DNA from: Planctomycetota bacterium
GTDB taxonomy: Bacteria > Planctomycetota > Planctomycetia > Pirellulales > Lacipirellulaceae
Length of the DNA: 8,333 bases
Direction: 5' to 3'
Assembly: GCA_022614705.1 (NCBI GenBank)
Contig: JAKEIB010000398.1
Coordinates: 1 to 8,333 of the forward strand
The position numbers and the translations under genes were made by a program. Positions 1-5,135 of this stretch are shown piece after piece; the first letter of the stretch is position 1, and every line of letters begins with the position of its first letter. The notes beneath the pieces were generated by a model. The model did no database searches and was not told the DNA's origin. It saw only the letters and a program-made list of their open reading frames with translations.

Positions 1-40
1 AAGGTCTGCGCTTTGCGAGCCCTCGGGCATCGCCATTTAA
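1..40 (+). CDS. Possible 3' end of a preceding cassette gene (partial)
   Basis: Reading from base 2, the frame is open from the window edge and gives RSALCEPSGIAI followed by TAA at 38-40. The stop codon lies inside the ATTTAAC box (35-41) proposed as one end of an attC-like site. Integron cassette genes often stop in or just before that box. Only 12 codons are visible and a chance open frame of this length is common, so this is suggestive only. The protein cannot be identified. Confidence 0.25.
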   Translation, partial: RSALCEPSGIAI

Positions 41-204
41 CTTGGGACTGCCGCCTCCTGAAAGCGGAGGCCATGATGAGTATCAAGGCGCTGCAGTTGA
101 CGTGCCAGCAACGCGGCGAGTTTGGTTTTTTGTTTTCGCAACGCTTATACTGTCGTCAGTCCCGCAAAGTTGTGCCGGCGGGCAACTGAGCTTTTTCGTT
201 AGGC
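35..204 (+). other. Candidate attC-like integron recombination site
   Basis: The left box ATTTAAC (35-41) fits RYYYAAC and the right box GTTAGGC (198-204) fits GTTRRRY, the attC core-site patterns. Between them are nested inverted repeats: AACTTGGGACTG (39-50) against CAGTCCCGCAAAGTT (157-171), with a 3-nt bulge on the right arm; TGCC-GCC (49-55) against GGC-G-GGCA (177-184), with one extra G, like an attC extrahelical base; and a perfect 6-bp hairpin GCCTCC/GGAGGC (53-58/66-71). A small gene with its own ribosome binding site starts 33 bp after the right box, as in integron cassettes. Against it: about 170 bp is longer than most attC sites, the spacers beside the two boxes are unequal, and no second site is seen after the gene. 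Confidence 0.4.
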
Positions 205-236
205 CCGGATGGAGCCGCAGCAAAGGAGGATCGAAC

Positions 237-776
237 ATGAAAACCTTGTGGCGTGTGCTCTTAGGGTTTCTCGGGACATGGACCGTTGGATGCGGTACCG
301 AGTCCCAGCCGACAAAACAACCAGCGCTTGAGCAGGAGCCGAGGGCCGTGGACAAGCAAGAGCTTCCCTACGACATTGCCAGCAGGCCAACACCAATCGG
401 AGACAAGATCGACAACTTGTTATCCCCGCAAGTTGGCCCATTTCGTCGTAAATCACTCCGCACTCCAGAAGACATACACACAGGTTCGTTTTACGCCGAC
501 TACACCCGGGACGGGTCCTCCGTCTTCGTTGAGTTGGGTATCTGCGAGGACGCGAGTCACGCTGAAATGGCACTCGCGACGGCCAAGGCCGAGACCGATG
601 CCGAGTTCCCTGACGTGCCCCAAGTGTTCGTCAAGTGGCAAGACGTCAGTTGTCTCAGGACCGTCAACCGCCTCGGCGCATTCATGGCCTGGACGCGCGG
701 GCCATATTATTTCTCCGTTCACGCAAAAGGCGGGGAGAAGGACTTGGATGGGTTTATGGCGGCGTTCCCCTATTGA
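237..776 (+). CDS. Small lipoprotein of unknown function
   Basis: A 179-aa protein that I do not recognise. The N-terminus reads as a lipoprotein signal peptide: basic residues K2 and R6, a hydrophobic stretch at 7-17, then TVGC with C19 as the likely lipidated cysteine, so it should be membrane-anchored and face the periplasm. A Pro/Gln/Glu-rich linker (about 20-45) leads to a globular domain (about 55-179) with two further cysteines (C103, C139) and an aromatic C-terminal part (WTRGPYYFSVHAKGG). The ATG at 237 is chosen because AAAGGAGGA lies 7 nt upstream and the signal peptide begins there; an in-frame TTG at 42 would make a cytoplasmic-looking extension through the attC-like site. It stands alone, with the attC-like site upstream and repeats downstream, consistent with a mobile cassette gene. 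The -3 lipobox residue (T16) is not the commonest choice. Confidence 0.75.
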   Translation: MKTLWRVLLGFLGTWTVGCGTESQPTKQPALEQEPRAVDKQELPYDIASRPTPIGDKIDNLLSPQVGPFRRKSLRTPEDIHTGSFYADYTRDGSSVFVELGICEDASHAEMALATAKAETDAEFPDVPQVFVKWQDVSCLRTVNRLGAFMAWTRGPYYFSVHAKGGEKDLDGFMAAFPY

Positions 777-784
777 CGGGCCCA

Positions 785-821
785 GGGAAGAAAAGGTGGG
801 GAAGAAAAGGGGAAGAAAAGG
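785..821 (+). repeat. Purine-rich tandem repeat (3 copies)
   Basis: GGGAAGAAAAGG occurs three times, at 785-796, 799-810 and 810-821 (the last two share one base). It begins 8 bp after the lipoprotein stop codon and runs straight into repeat copy A. One strand is purely purine except for one T. No function can be assigned; it may be local expansion of the repeat's leading edge. Confidence 0.7.
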
Positions 822-881
822 TGGCAGCCACCAAATTTGGGTAAGGTGTGGGTTGGTGAGAGGTTGAGCGGAGGACGCGGC
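815..881 (+). repeat. Repeat copy A (GGTGGCAGCCACC family)
   Basis: A 67-bp segment that recurs at 1821-1881 with one 6-bp length difference and one substitution. It contains two palindromes back to back: GGTGGC-A-GCCACC (820-832) and CCAAATTTGG (831-840), then a G-rich tail GTAAGGTGTGGG and a GAGGTTGAGCGGA block. Short, palindrome-bearing and intergenic, it looks like a REP-type element. Together with the purine repeat and the promoter at 1046-1073 it occupies the 314-base gap between the lipoprotein and toxin genes; I see nothing recognisable in 882-1045. Confidence 0.8.
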
Positions 882-1045
882 TCACTGCGGCAGCTTTGGT
901 CGGCCGCGCGGGCGTGTGGTTGATTCGAGTCCCATGGCTTTTGCCGTTTGGTCGGTCCAATCGGCATCACCAAAGGGACGCCCGCGACGTGCGCATGTGT
1001 GAACCAAATGTGGTGGCCGAGACCACTTCTATTCGGGTTCGTCGA

Positions 1046-1073
1046 TTGACAAATCGCAATTTTGCGATATAGT
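1046..1073 (+). promoter_or_regulatory. Promoter of the toxin-antitoxin operon
   Basis: A perfect -35 hexamer TTGACA (1046-1051) is followed after 16 bp by TATAGT (1068-1073), one base from the -10 consensus. Transcription would start near 1080, only about 11 nt before the toxin ATG at 1091, so the transcript would have a very short leader. The spacer holds a palindrome that looks like an operator. Confidence 0.65.
1053..1068. promoter_or_regulatory. Operator palindrome within the TA promoter
   Basis: ATCGCAA-TT-TTGCGAT is a perfect inverted repeat with 7-bp arms. It lies exactly between the -35 and -10 elements, so a bound dimer would block RNA polymerase. The obvious binder is the Xre-type antitoxin encoded by the second gene of the operon, as autoregulation is the rule for such modules. 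The binding itself is inferred. Confidence 0.6.
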
Positions 1074-1090
1074 TCGGTAGGGTGCTCGCG

Positions 1091-1480
1091 ATGCCACGGA
1101 CCCGGTTGATATTTTTCAAGGAGGATGACGGAACGGTGCCGGTTCGGGATTGGCTGTTGAGTTTGAAGCAACGGAATCGGCGGGCATTTGCCAAGTGCGT
1201 GGTGAGGATACGCCGGCTGGCGGAATTGGGTCACGAGTTACGGCGTCCGGAAGCCGACGTGCTGCGCGACGGGATCCACGAACTGAGAGTACGCGAAGGG
1301 CGCGTCCACTATCGGCTCTTGTACTTCTTTCATGGTCGAAACGTATCGATTCTGGCGCATGCATTGACCAAAGAGAACAGGGTGCCCGCGTCGGACATTG
1401 ATCACGCGGTACGACGCAAGACCGCTTTCGAGTCGAACCCCGATGCACATTCCCACGAGGAGGATTTTGCCGATGGCTAA
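1091..1480 (+). CDS. RelE/HigB-like toxin (Gp49-type, phage-derived family)
   Basis: A 129-aa protein of the Gp49/HigB-like branch of the RelE superfamily; relatives cut mRNA, usually at the ribosome. The start (MPRTRLIFFKEDDGTVPVRDWL) is characteristic of the family. The core LRDGIHELRVREGRVHYRLLYFF (about 58-80), followed by an ILAHALTKENRVPASDIDHA segment (87-106), matches the fold's beta-sheet and C-terminal helix, with R69, R71, R75 and K94 as plausible RNA-contacting residues. ATG 1091 is preferred over the in-frame GTG at 1082 because GGTAGGG precedes it and the family normally begins there. Its stop overlaps the antitoxin start by 8 nt, implying translational coupling. Toxin-first order is typical of higBA-like modules. 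The exact target is not visible in the sequence. Confidence 0.88.
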   Translation: MPRTRLIFFKEDDGTVPVRDWLLSLKQRNRRAFAKCVVRIRRLAELGHELRRPEADVLRDGIHELRVREGRVHYRLLYFFHGRNVSILAHALTKENRVPASDIDHAVRRKTAFESNPDAHSHEEDFADG

Positions 1481-1787
1481 GACCAACAACGCTCTGAAAA
1501 TCATCGACCGGATGGTGGGCCAAGACAAGGAGCTGAAAGACCTCATTGCGGTTGAAACGATGAACGCCCGCGTGGCGCGGATGATTTACGATGCGCGGAA
1601 TAAGGCCCGATTGACGCAGCAGGAATTGGCCAGGCTGGTGGGGACGACGCAGTCGGTGATCGCGCGCTTGGAAGACGCCGATTATGAGGGGCACTCCCTG
1701 TCGATGCTGCAGCGCATTGCGGCGGCGCTCGATAAGCGAGTCGACATCCGCCTGGTGGCCAGCAGACGAGTCGCACAGCAGACATGA
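1473..1787 (+). CDS. Xre-family helix-turn-helix antitoxin
   Basis: A 104-aa protein expected to neutralise the toxin encoded immediately upstream and to repress their shared promoter. The C-terminal half carries a Cro/C1-type helix-turn-helix: TQQELARLVGTTQSVIARLE (49-68), with the usual Q50, A53, G57 and I63 positions, then a third helix (SLSMLQRIAAAL, 75-86). The N-terminal half (1-45) is helical and charged and may contact the toxin. ATG 1473 is chosen because GAGGAGG lies about 10 nt upstream and it overlaps the toxin stop by 8 nt; an in-frame ATG at 1398 lies deep in the toxin gene. The palindrome at 1053-1068 is its probable operator. No second DNA-binding domain is seen. Confidence 0.88.
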   Translation: MAKTNNALKIIDRMVGQDKELKDLIAVETMNARVARMIYDARNKARLTQQELARLVGTTQSVIARLEDADYEGHSLSMLQRIAAALDKRVDIRLVASRRVAQQT

Positions 1788-1820
1788 TTTCGTGGGCAAG
1801 TGCCGGCGGGGCAGGGGCCA

Positions 1821-1881
1821 GAAAAGGTGGCAGCCACCAAATTTGGGTAAGGTGTGGGTGAGGTTGAGCGGACGACGCGGC
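1821..1881 (+). repeat. Repeat copy B (GGTGGCAGCCACC family)
   Basis: A 61-bp near-copy of the segment at 815-881, same orientation, lacking 6 bp in the GTGTGGG...GAGGTTG part. It lies 33 bp after the antitoxin stop, so the toxin-antitoxin operon sits between two direct copies about 1.0 kb apart. Its first part (1822-1845) also forms an inverted pair, with one mismatch, with copy C at 1916-1939. Confidence 0.8.
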
Positions 1882-1914
1882 ACGACGACGTTTTAGCTAG
1901 GTTGCATACTCTTG

Positions 1915-3945
1915 TCAAATTTGGTGACTGCCACCTTTTTTTATGAGCGATTCGAAATCTGCTTCGGAGAGGATGGGGATGCCGAGGTCGCGGGCCTTTT
2001 CGAGTTTGCTGCCGGCATTCTCGCCGGCGATGACGTAATCGGTTTTCTTGGAGACGCTGCTGGCGGCGTGGCCGCCGTGTTGCTCGATCAGCGACTCGAT
2101 TTCCTCGCGGCTAAACTTTTCGAGGGTGCCGGTTACGACGAGGGTTTTGCCGGAGAGCGGACCGGCGGTGCCCGACGTGACAGGCGATTTCTTCGGTGAC
2201 GTCATGTCGAGGCCAACCTCGCGCAGCCGGCGGATGGCGCTCTCACCGTGCTTACTATGCAGGAAGTCGTAAATGCTCTCCGCGATGACGGGGCCGACAT
2301 CCTCGACGTCGCTGAGTTCCTCGGCGCTTGCGGCGAGCAGCTCATCCATCGAGCCGAAGTGCTCGGCAAGCGTCGTGGCAACGCGGGCGCCGACGTGGCG
2401 AATCGAAAGCGCGTTGAGCAGCCGCGCGAGGCCGCGCGTTTTGCTGGCATCCAAATTGGCGAGCAGCTTTTGAGCCGACTTCTTGCCCATGCGCTCCAGG
2501 CTGGTGAGTTTGTCCTCGGTGAGGTCGTAGAGGTCGGCGAAATCGCGCACGAGGCCGTTTTCGACCAGTTGGTAGGCCAGTTTTTCGCCCACTCCTTCAA
2601 TGTCCATCGCGGAGCGGCTGGCGAAATACAACAGCCGCTCGCCGAGTTGAGCAGGGCACGAAAAATTGGGACAGCGAATGTAAACACCGCCTTCATCCTT
2701 TTCCAGTTTTGTATTGCAGTGCGGGCAGTGCGTGGGATACACGAACTCGCGCGCCGATTGCGGCCGCAAGTGCTTTTCCACGCGCACCACGTGTGGAATG
2801 ATTTTCCCGGCTTTCTCGACGACGATCGTATCGCCGATTCGCACATCCTTGCGGGCAATCTCTTCGACGTTGTGCAAGCTCACGCGGCTCACCGTGGTGC
2901 CGGCGATTTGCACCGGCTGCAGGTCGGCGGTCGGAGTCAGCGCGCCGCTCTTGCCGACGGTGACGAAAATGTCGTTGACGCGCGTCGTCGCTTCGTATTT
3001 TTCAAACTTGTAAGCCACGAGCCATCGTGGCGCCTTGCTCGTTGCGCCAAGTCGATTGCGCTGGTCGAAGCGGTCGACCTTCAATACCAGGCCATCGACT
3101 TCGAAATCGAACTCGTGCAAACGCGCGATAATCGATTGGCAATGGTCAACAGCCGTGGCAAAGTTGTCGAATCGCTGCGCAAGCGGCGTCGTTGGCACGC
3201 CCCAGCCACGCGCACGCTCTAAGAACTCTGAATGTGAATCGGCCGTAAGTCCTTCAACATACCCAACGCCGTGGCAGAAAAAGCGCAGCCGGCGCTCGGC
3301 GCACTGCCGTGGGTCGAGCAATTTAATGCCACCGGCGGCCGTGTTGCGCGTGTTGGCGTAGAGCACCTGGCCGGCGGCCTGACGGCGCGCATTGATGTCG
3401 GCCAGATCGGTATTGGTCATGTAGATTTCGCCGCGAATCTCCACGCTGGGCGGCGCGTTTTTCCCCACCAGTCGCAGCGGCACTCCCTTCACCGTGCGCA
3501 GGTTGTGAGTGATTTCGTCGCCCACATAGCCGTCGCCTCGCGTCGCGCCGCGCGTTAGAACCCCATCCTCATAAGTGATCGAGACGGCAACGCCGTCCAC
3601 CTTCAGCTCGACCACCCAAGCGATCTCTTCGCCGTTGAGGAGCTTCGCGGTTCGCTCGCCGTATCGCTGCAGCTCTTCGAGACTATACGTGTTGTCCATC
3701 GACAGCATCGGCACGCGATGCTGCACATGATCGAGCTCGGAAACCGGCTCGCCGCCAACGCGCTGCGTCGGGCTGTCTGGCGTGATAAGCTCTGGATGCG
3801 CCGCTTCAAGTTCTTTCAGCCGCGCGAGGAGTTTGTCGTATTCTAGATCCGAGATCGTCGGCGCGTTCTCGACGTGATATCGCCGATCGTGTTCGCGAAT
3901 CACGTCGCGGAGGTCGGCGACTGTCTGTGCGACGGGCTTGGCCAT
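1915..3945 (-). CDS. ligA: NAD-dependent DNA ligase LigA
   Basis: A 676-aa ligase, close to the ~670 aa of E. coli LigA, that seals nicks in replication and repair using NAD+. Domains in order: NAD-binding Ia region with HDRRYHVENAPTISDLEYDKL (19-39); nucleotidyltransferase domain with the adenylated lysine in KVDG (K115), RGDG (136-139), EIRGE (169-173), GLVLKVD (285-291, K289) and AYKF (K313); OB fold; zinc finger C407, C410, C425, C430; helix-hairpin-helix repeats (about 449-560); C-terminal BRCT (about 596-668). ATG 3945 is chosen because a GAGGAAAGC ribosome site precedes it and the family starts there; a longer in-frame version would translate the upstream hairpins. The last residues, KKGGSHQI, and the stop come from repeat copy C. 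All catalytic motifs look intact. Confidence 0.97.
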   Translation of the reverse strand: MAKPVAQTVADLRDVIREHDRRYHVENAPTISDLEYDKLLARLKELEAAHPELITPDSPTQRVGGEPVSELDHVQHRVPMLSMDNTYSLEELQRYGERTAKLLNGEEIAWVVELKVDGVAVSITYEDGVLTRGATRGDGYVGDEITHNLRTVKGVPLRLVGKNAPPSVEIRGEIYMTNTDLADINARRQAAGQVLYANTRNTAAGGIKLLDPRQCAERRLRFFCHGVGYVEGLTADSHSEFLERARGWGVPTTPLAQRFDNFATAVDHCQSIIARLHEFDFEVDGLVLKVDRFDQRNRLGATSKAPRWLVAYKFEKYEATTRVNDIFVTVGKSGALTPTADLQPVQIAGTTVSRVSLHNVEEIARKDVRIGDTIVVEKAGKIIPHVVRVEKHLRPQSAREFVYPTHCPHCNTKLEKDEGGVYIRCPNFSCPAQLGERLLYFASRSAMDIEGVGEKLAYQLVENGLVRDFADLYDLTEDKLTSLERMGKKSAQKLLANLDASKTRGLARLLNALSIRHVGARVATTLAEHFGSMDELLAASAEELSDVEDVGPVIAESIYDFLHSKHGESAIRRLREVGLDMTSPKKSPVTSGTAGPLSGKTLVVTGTLEKFSREEIESLIEQHGGHAASSVSKKTDYVIAGENAGSKLEKARDLGIPILSEADFESLIKKGGSHQI
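1916..1942 (-). repeat. Inverted partial repeat copy C, overlapping the ligA 3' end
   Basis: Read on the minus strand this is a poly-A run, GGTGGCAGTCACC, then AAATTTG: the leading ~24 bp of copies A and B with one change (C to T in the palindrome centre). The G-rich tail is absent. It lies inside the ligA reading frame and encodes that protein's last residues and the first two bases of the stop codon TGA. With copy B it could form a stem with a loop of about 70 nt. Confidence 0.75.
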
Positions 3946-3953
3946 GCTTTCCT

Positions 3954-3978
3954 CGTTCCCACGCTCTGCGTGGGAACG
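3954..3978. repeat. Hairpin repeat, GTTCCCACGC family, just upstream of ligA
   Basis: Perfect 11-bp arms CGTTCCCACGC (3954-3964) and GCGTGGGAACG (3968-3978) around a TCT loop. It lies 8 bp before the ligA start and would sit in the ligA 5' leader, next to the ribosome binding site. This sequence type is a known dispersed repeat in planctomycetes (from memory, not searched). Confidence 0.8.
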
Positions 3979-3985
3979 CACAGTT

Positions 3986-4002
3986 TCGACGCTCTGCGTC
4001 GA
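3986..4002. repeat. Second short hairpin upstream of ligA
   Basis: Perfect 7-bp arms TCGACGC and GCGTCGA around a TCT loop. The apex GC-TCT-GC is the same as in the neighbouring hairpin at 3954-3978, only 7 bp away, suggesting a degenerate tandem copy. Confidence 0.65.
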
Positions 4003-4046
4003 TTGCTGAGAGGACTGACGATCGCCGCGGAGCGGCTCAATATTGT

Positions 4047-4090
4047 GTTCCCACGCTGAGCCCGCCACGGCGGATCTTCGACGTGGGAAC
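4047..4090. repeat. Third hairpin, between the cupin and ligA genes
   Basis: GTTCCCACG (4047-4055) and CGTGGGAAC (4082-4090) form 9-bp arms matching the repeat at 3954-3978. They enclose a 26-nt region with an inner hairpin CCGCC-AC-GGCGG (4062-4073). On the minus strand it begins 7 nt after the cupin stop codon, so it could help end or stabilise that transcript, although no T-tract follows. Confidence 0.65.
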
Positions 4091-4097
4091 AAGAGGA

Positions 4098-4487
4098 CTA
4101 CGAACTTTCCAAGCCGCATTCTGGCACGACCGTGACCGCGCGGCCGGTGGCTGAGTTGGGGATCAGGCAGAGGAAGCGCATCGGCTCGCTGCCCGTGTTG
4201 CGGAATTGGTGGACGTCGTTCGGGGCGACGAACACGATGTCGCCCTGCGCGAGCGGCCGTTCCTTGTCGCCGTCGATCACGATGCCTTTGCCGGCCAGCA
4301 CGAATACCTCGTGCTCATAGTCGTGAAAATGTTTCGGCGTATGACCGCCGGGCGCCACTTCGAACTCGCGCATGGCGAAGTTGGGCGCCTTGTCGCCCTC
4401 GCCGATGAGCCAGCGGACGCGGCAGCCGGCTGCGCCTTCCATCGTAACGTCGTTCGACGGGACTTGGGTGTGATTCTGAACTCGCAT
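4098..4487 (-). CDS. Single-domain cupin protein
   Basis: A 129-aa protein of the Cupin_2 type, a small beta-barrel that usually binds one metal ion. Motif 1 is GGHTPKHFHDYEHEVFVLAG (47-66), giving H53, H55 and E60 as ligands; motif 2 is GDIVFVAPNDVHQFRN (82-97), giving H93. Such proteins range from isomerases and dioxygenases to sugar or signal binders, so the substrate cannot be told. ATG 4487 has only a weak ribosome site (CGGAA, about 10 nt upstream). An in-frame ATG at 4601 would add 38 residues encoded mostly by an inverted repeat and is unlikely, although the bases around both ATGs are identical. The gene lies 152 bp upstream of ligA in the same orientation, separated by hairpins, so co-transcription is doubtful. 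Confidence 0.9.
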   Translation of the reverse strand: MRVQNHTQVPSNDVTMEGAAGCRVRWLIGEGDKAPNFAMREFEVAPGGHTPKHFHDYEHEVFVLAGKGIVIDGDKERPLAQGDIVFVAPNDVHQFRNTGSEPMRFLCLIPNSATGRAVTVVPECGLESS

Positions 4488-4517
4488 TGTTCGATTTCCG
4501 TATTGAATGGGTGGGCC

Positions 4518-4592
4518 GAAAAAGGTGACAGCCACCTTTTGTGCGAAGCACCCTTCGGGTCGTTCCGGCAAAAGGTGGCTGTCACCTTTTTC
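4518..4592. repeat. Perfect 24-bp inverted repeat, GGTGACAGCCACC family
   Basis: The arms 4518-4541 and 4569-4592 are exact reverse complements. Each reads GAAAAA, GGTGACAGCCACC, TTTTG on one strand. The 27-nt centre has its own small hairpin, CGAAG-CACC-CTTCG (4544-4557). The arm core is a variant of the GGTGGCAGCCACC core in copies A, B and C. Each arm is itself palindromic, so this looks like a paired REP/BIME-type element. It sits in the 192-bp gap upstream of the cupin gene. Confidence 0.85.
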
Positions 4593-4609
4593 TGCTCGCA
4601 TTGTGAACT

Positions 4610-4668
4610 CCGGAGACGCGCTCCGCTCCGGCGGCCGCCGCGACCGCGGGGCACCCGGCTCGGCGGGT
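4610..4668. repeat. GC-rich hairpin block downstream of the membrane protein gene
   Basis: CCGGAG/CTCCGG (4610-4615/4626-4631) and ACCCG/CGGGT (4653-4657/4664-4668) are short inverted repeats in very GC-rich sequence. On the minus strand the block begins 11 nt after the stop of the 95-aa gene. It may act in transcript ending, but without a T-tract. I suspect another dispersed repeat family, which cannot be shown from one copy. Confidence 0.35.
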
Positions 4669-4679
4669 CGGCGTCGCGG

Positions 4680-4967
4680 TTAAACGTTTTTCGTTCGGTT
4701 GCGGCGTTGCCAGTAGTCGTCGGTGGCGATTGCGCCGATCGTTCCCACGGCCAATATCGCAAGCTCGGTTCCAAGGGCCGCGGCGCCGTGCTCGTTCATC
4801 CACGTCATCAGCGGATGCTCCTCGGCCGAGGCACTCGCGACGCTGGCCGCCGTGTCACGATCGCGGAACGCCATCACGCCGTAGGCCGTCGCCGTGATCG
4901 CGAACGCGATCCCCGCGACGAGCAACAGTCCGTAAAACGGGTTGGCGAATTTTTCCGAACGCTTCAT
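4680..4967 (-). CDS. Small two-helix membrane protein, unknown function
   Basis: A 95-aa protein with two predicted membrane helices: about 11-33 (FYGLLLVAGIAFAITATAYG and on) and about 62-82 (AAALGTELAILAVGTIGAIA). They are joined by a polar loop (RDRDTAASVASASAEEHPLMTWMNEHG) and end in a basic tail (QRRNRTKN), suggesting an inner-membrane hairpin with both ends in the cytoplasm. The ATG at 4967 has AGGA about 9 nt upstream and a TATAAT box 26 nt upstream. It is divergent from the uvrA-type gene and not obviously in an operon with the cupin gene, from which it is separated by repeats. I cannot assign a function; it resembles small conserved planctomycete membrane proteins only by general impression. 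Confidence 0.75.
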   Translation of the reverse strand: MKRSEKFANPFYGLLLVAGIAFAITATAYGVMAFRDRDTAASVASASAEEHPLMTWMNEHGAAALGTELAILAVGTIGAIATDDYWQRRNRTKNV

Positions 4968-4992
4968 GGCCGCATCCTGCCGGTGAAACTTA

Positions 4993-4998
4993 ATTATA
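4993..4998 (-). promoter_or_regulatory. -10 box for the small membrane protein gene
   Basis: On the minus strand this reads TATAAT, a perfect -10 hexamer. It would start transcription near 4986, giving a leader of about 20 nt that contains the AGGA ribosome site before the ATG at 4967. The -35 region is poor (CTGCCG or TGCCGC at 17-18 bp), so this rests mainly on the -10 box and its position. Confidence 0.45.
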
Positions 4999-5135
4999 CA
5001 AATTGACCCGCGACGGCGGCAGGGGGAACCGCGTACGATAAAGGGTTCGCTGCACGCAAAACTCTCGCGTACTCACACGTCACACAGAATCTGTGCTCCT
5101 CCCAATAGCCGCGGCGCTACGCGTCGCCGGTCATC

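Noticed and set aside
122..151. TTGGTT / TATACT as a promoter for the lipoprotein gene
   Set aside because: The -35 matches consensus at only half its bases and both lie within the inverted repeats of the attC-like site; too weak to list.
42..236. N-terminal extension of the lipoprotein from a TTG at 42
   Set aside because: It would bury the lipoprotein signal peptide, lacks a ribosome site, and runs through the attC-like structure; ATG 237 has AAAGGAGGA.
915..945. tRNA-like T-arm motif (GATTCGAGTCCC)
   Set aside because: The flanking bases do not pair as a T-stem, and no acceptor, D or anticodon arm can be built around it.
785..1942. Repeats here as a CRISPR array
   Set aside because: Copies are few, unevenly spaced (11-14 bp or about 1 kb), in both orientations, with no spacers of regular length.
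2248..3222. 324-codon plus-strand open frame
   Set aside because: Antisense shadow of ligA, which has all ligase motifs; no domain or ribosome site of its own.
3946..4119. 58-residue N-terminal extension of LigA
   Set aside because: It would translate the GTTCCCACGC hairpins and overlap the cupin stop; the family start and ribosome site are at 3945.
4488..4601. 38-residue N-terminal extension of the cupin protein
   Set aside because: It is encoded mainly by the inverted repeat and has no family resemblance; the second ATG is best explained by duplication.
5003..5039. TTGACC ... TACGAT as a uvrA promoter
   Set aside because: The spacing is 25 bp, far from 16-18, and no better pair was found; the uvrA promoter remains unidentified.
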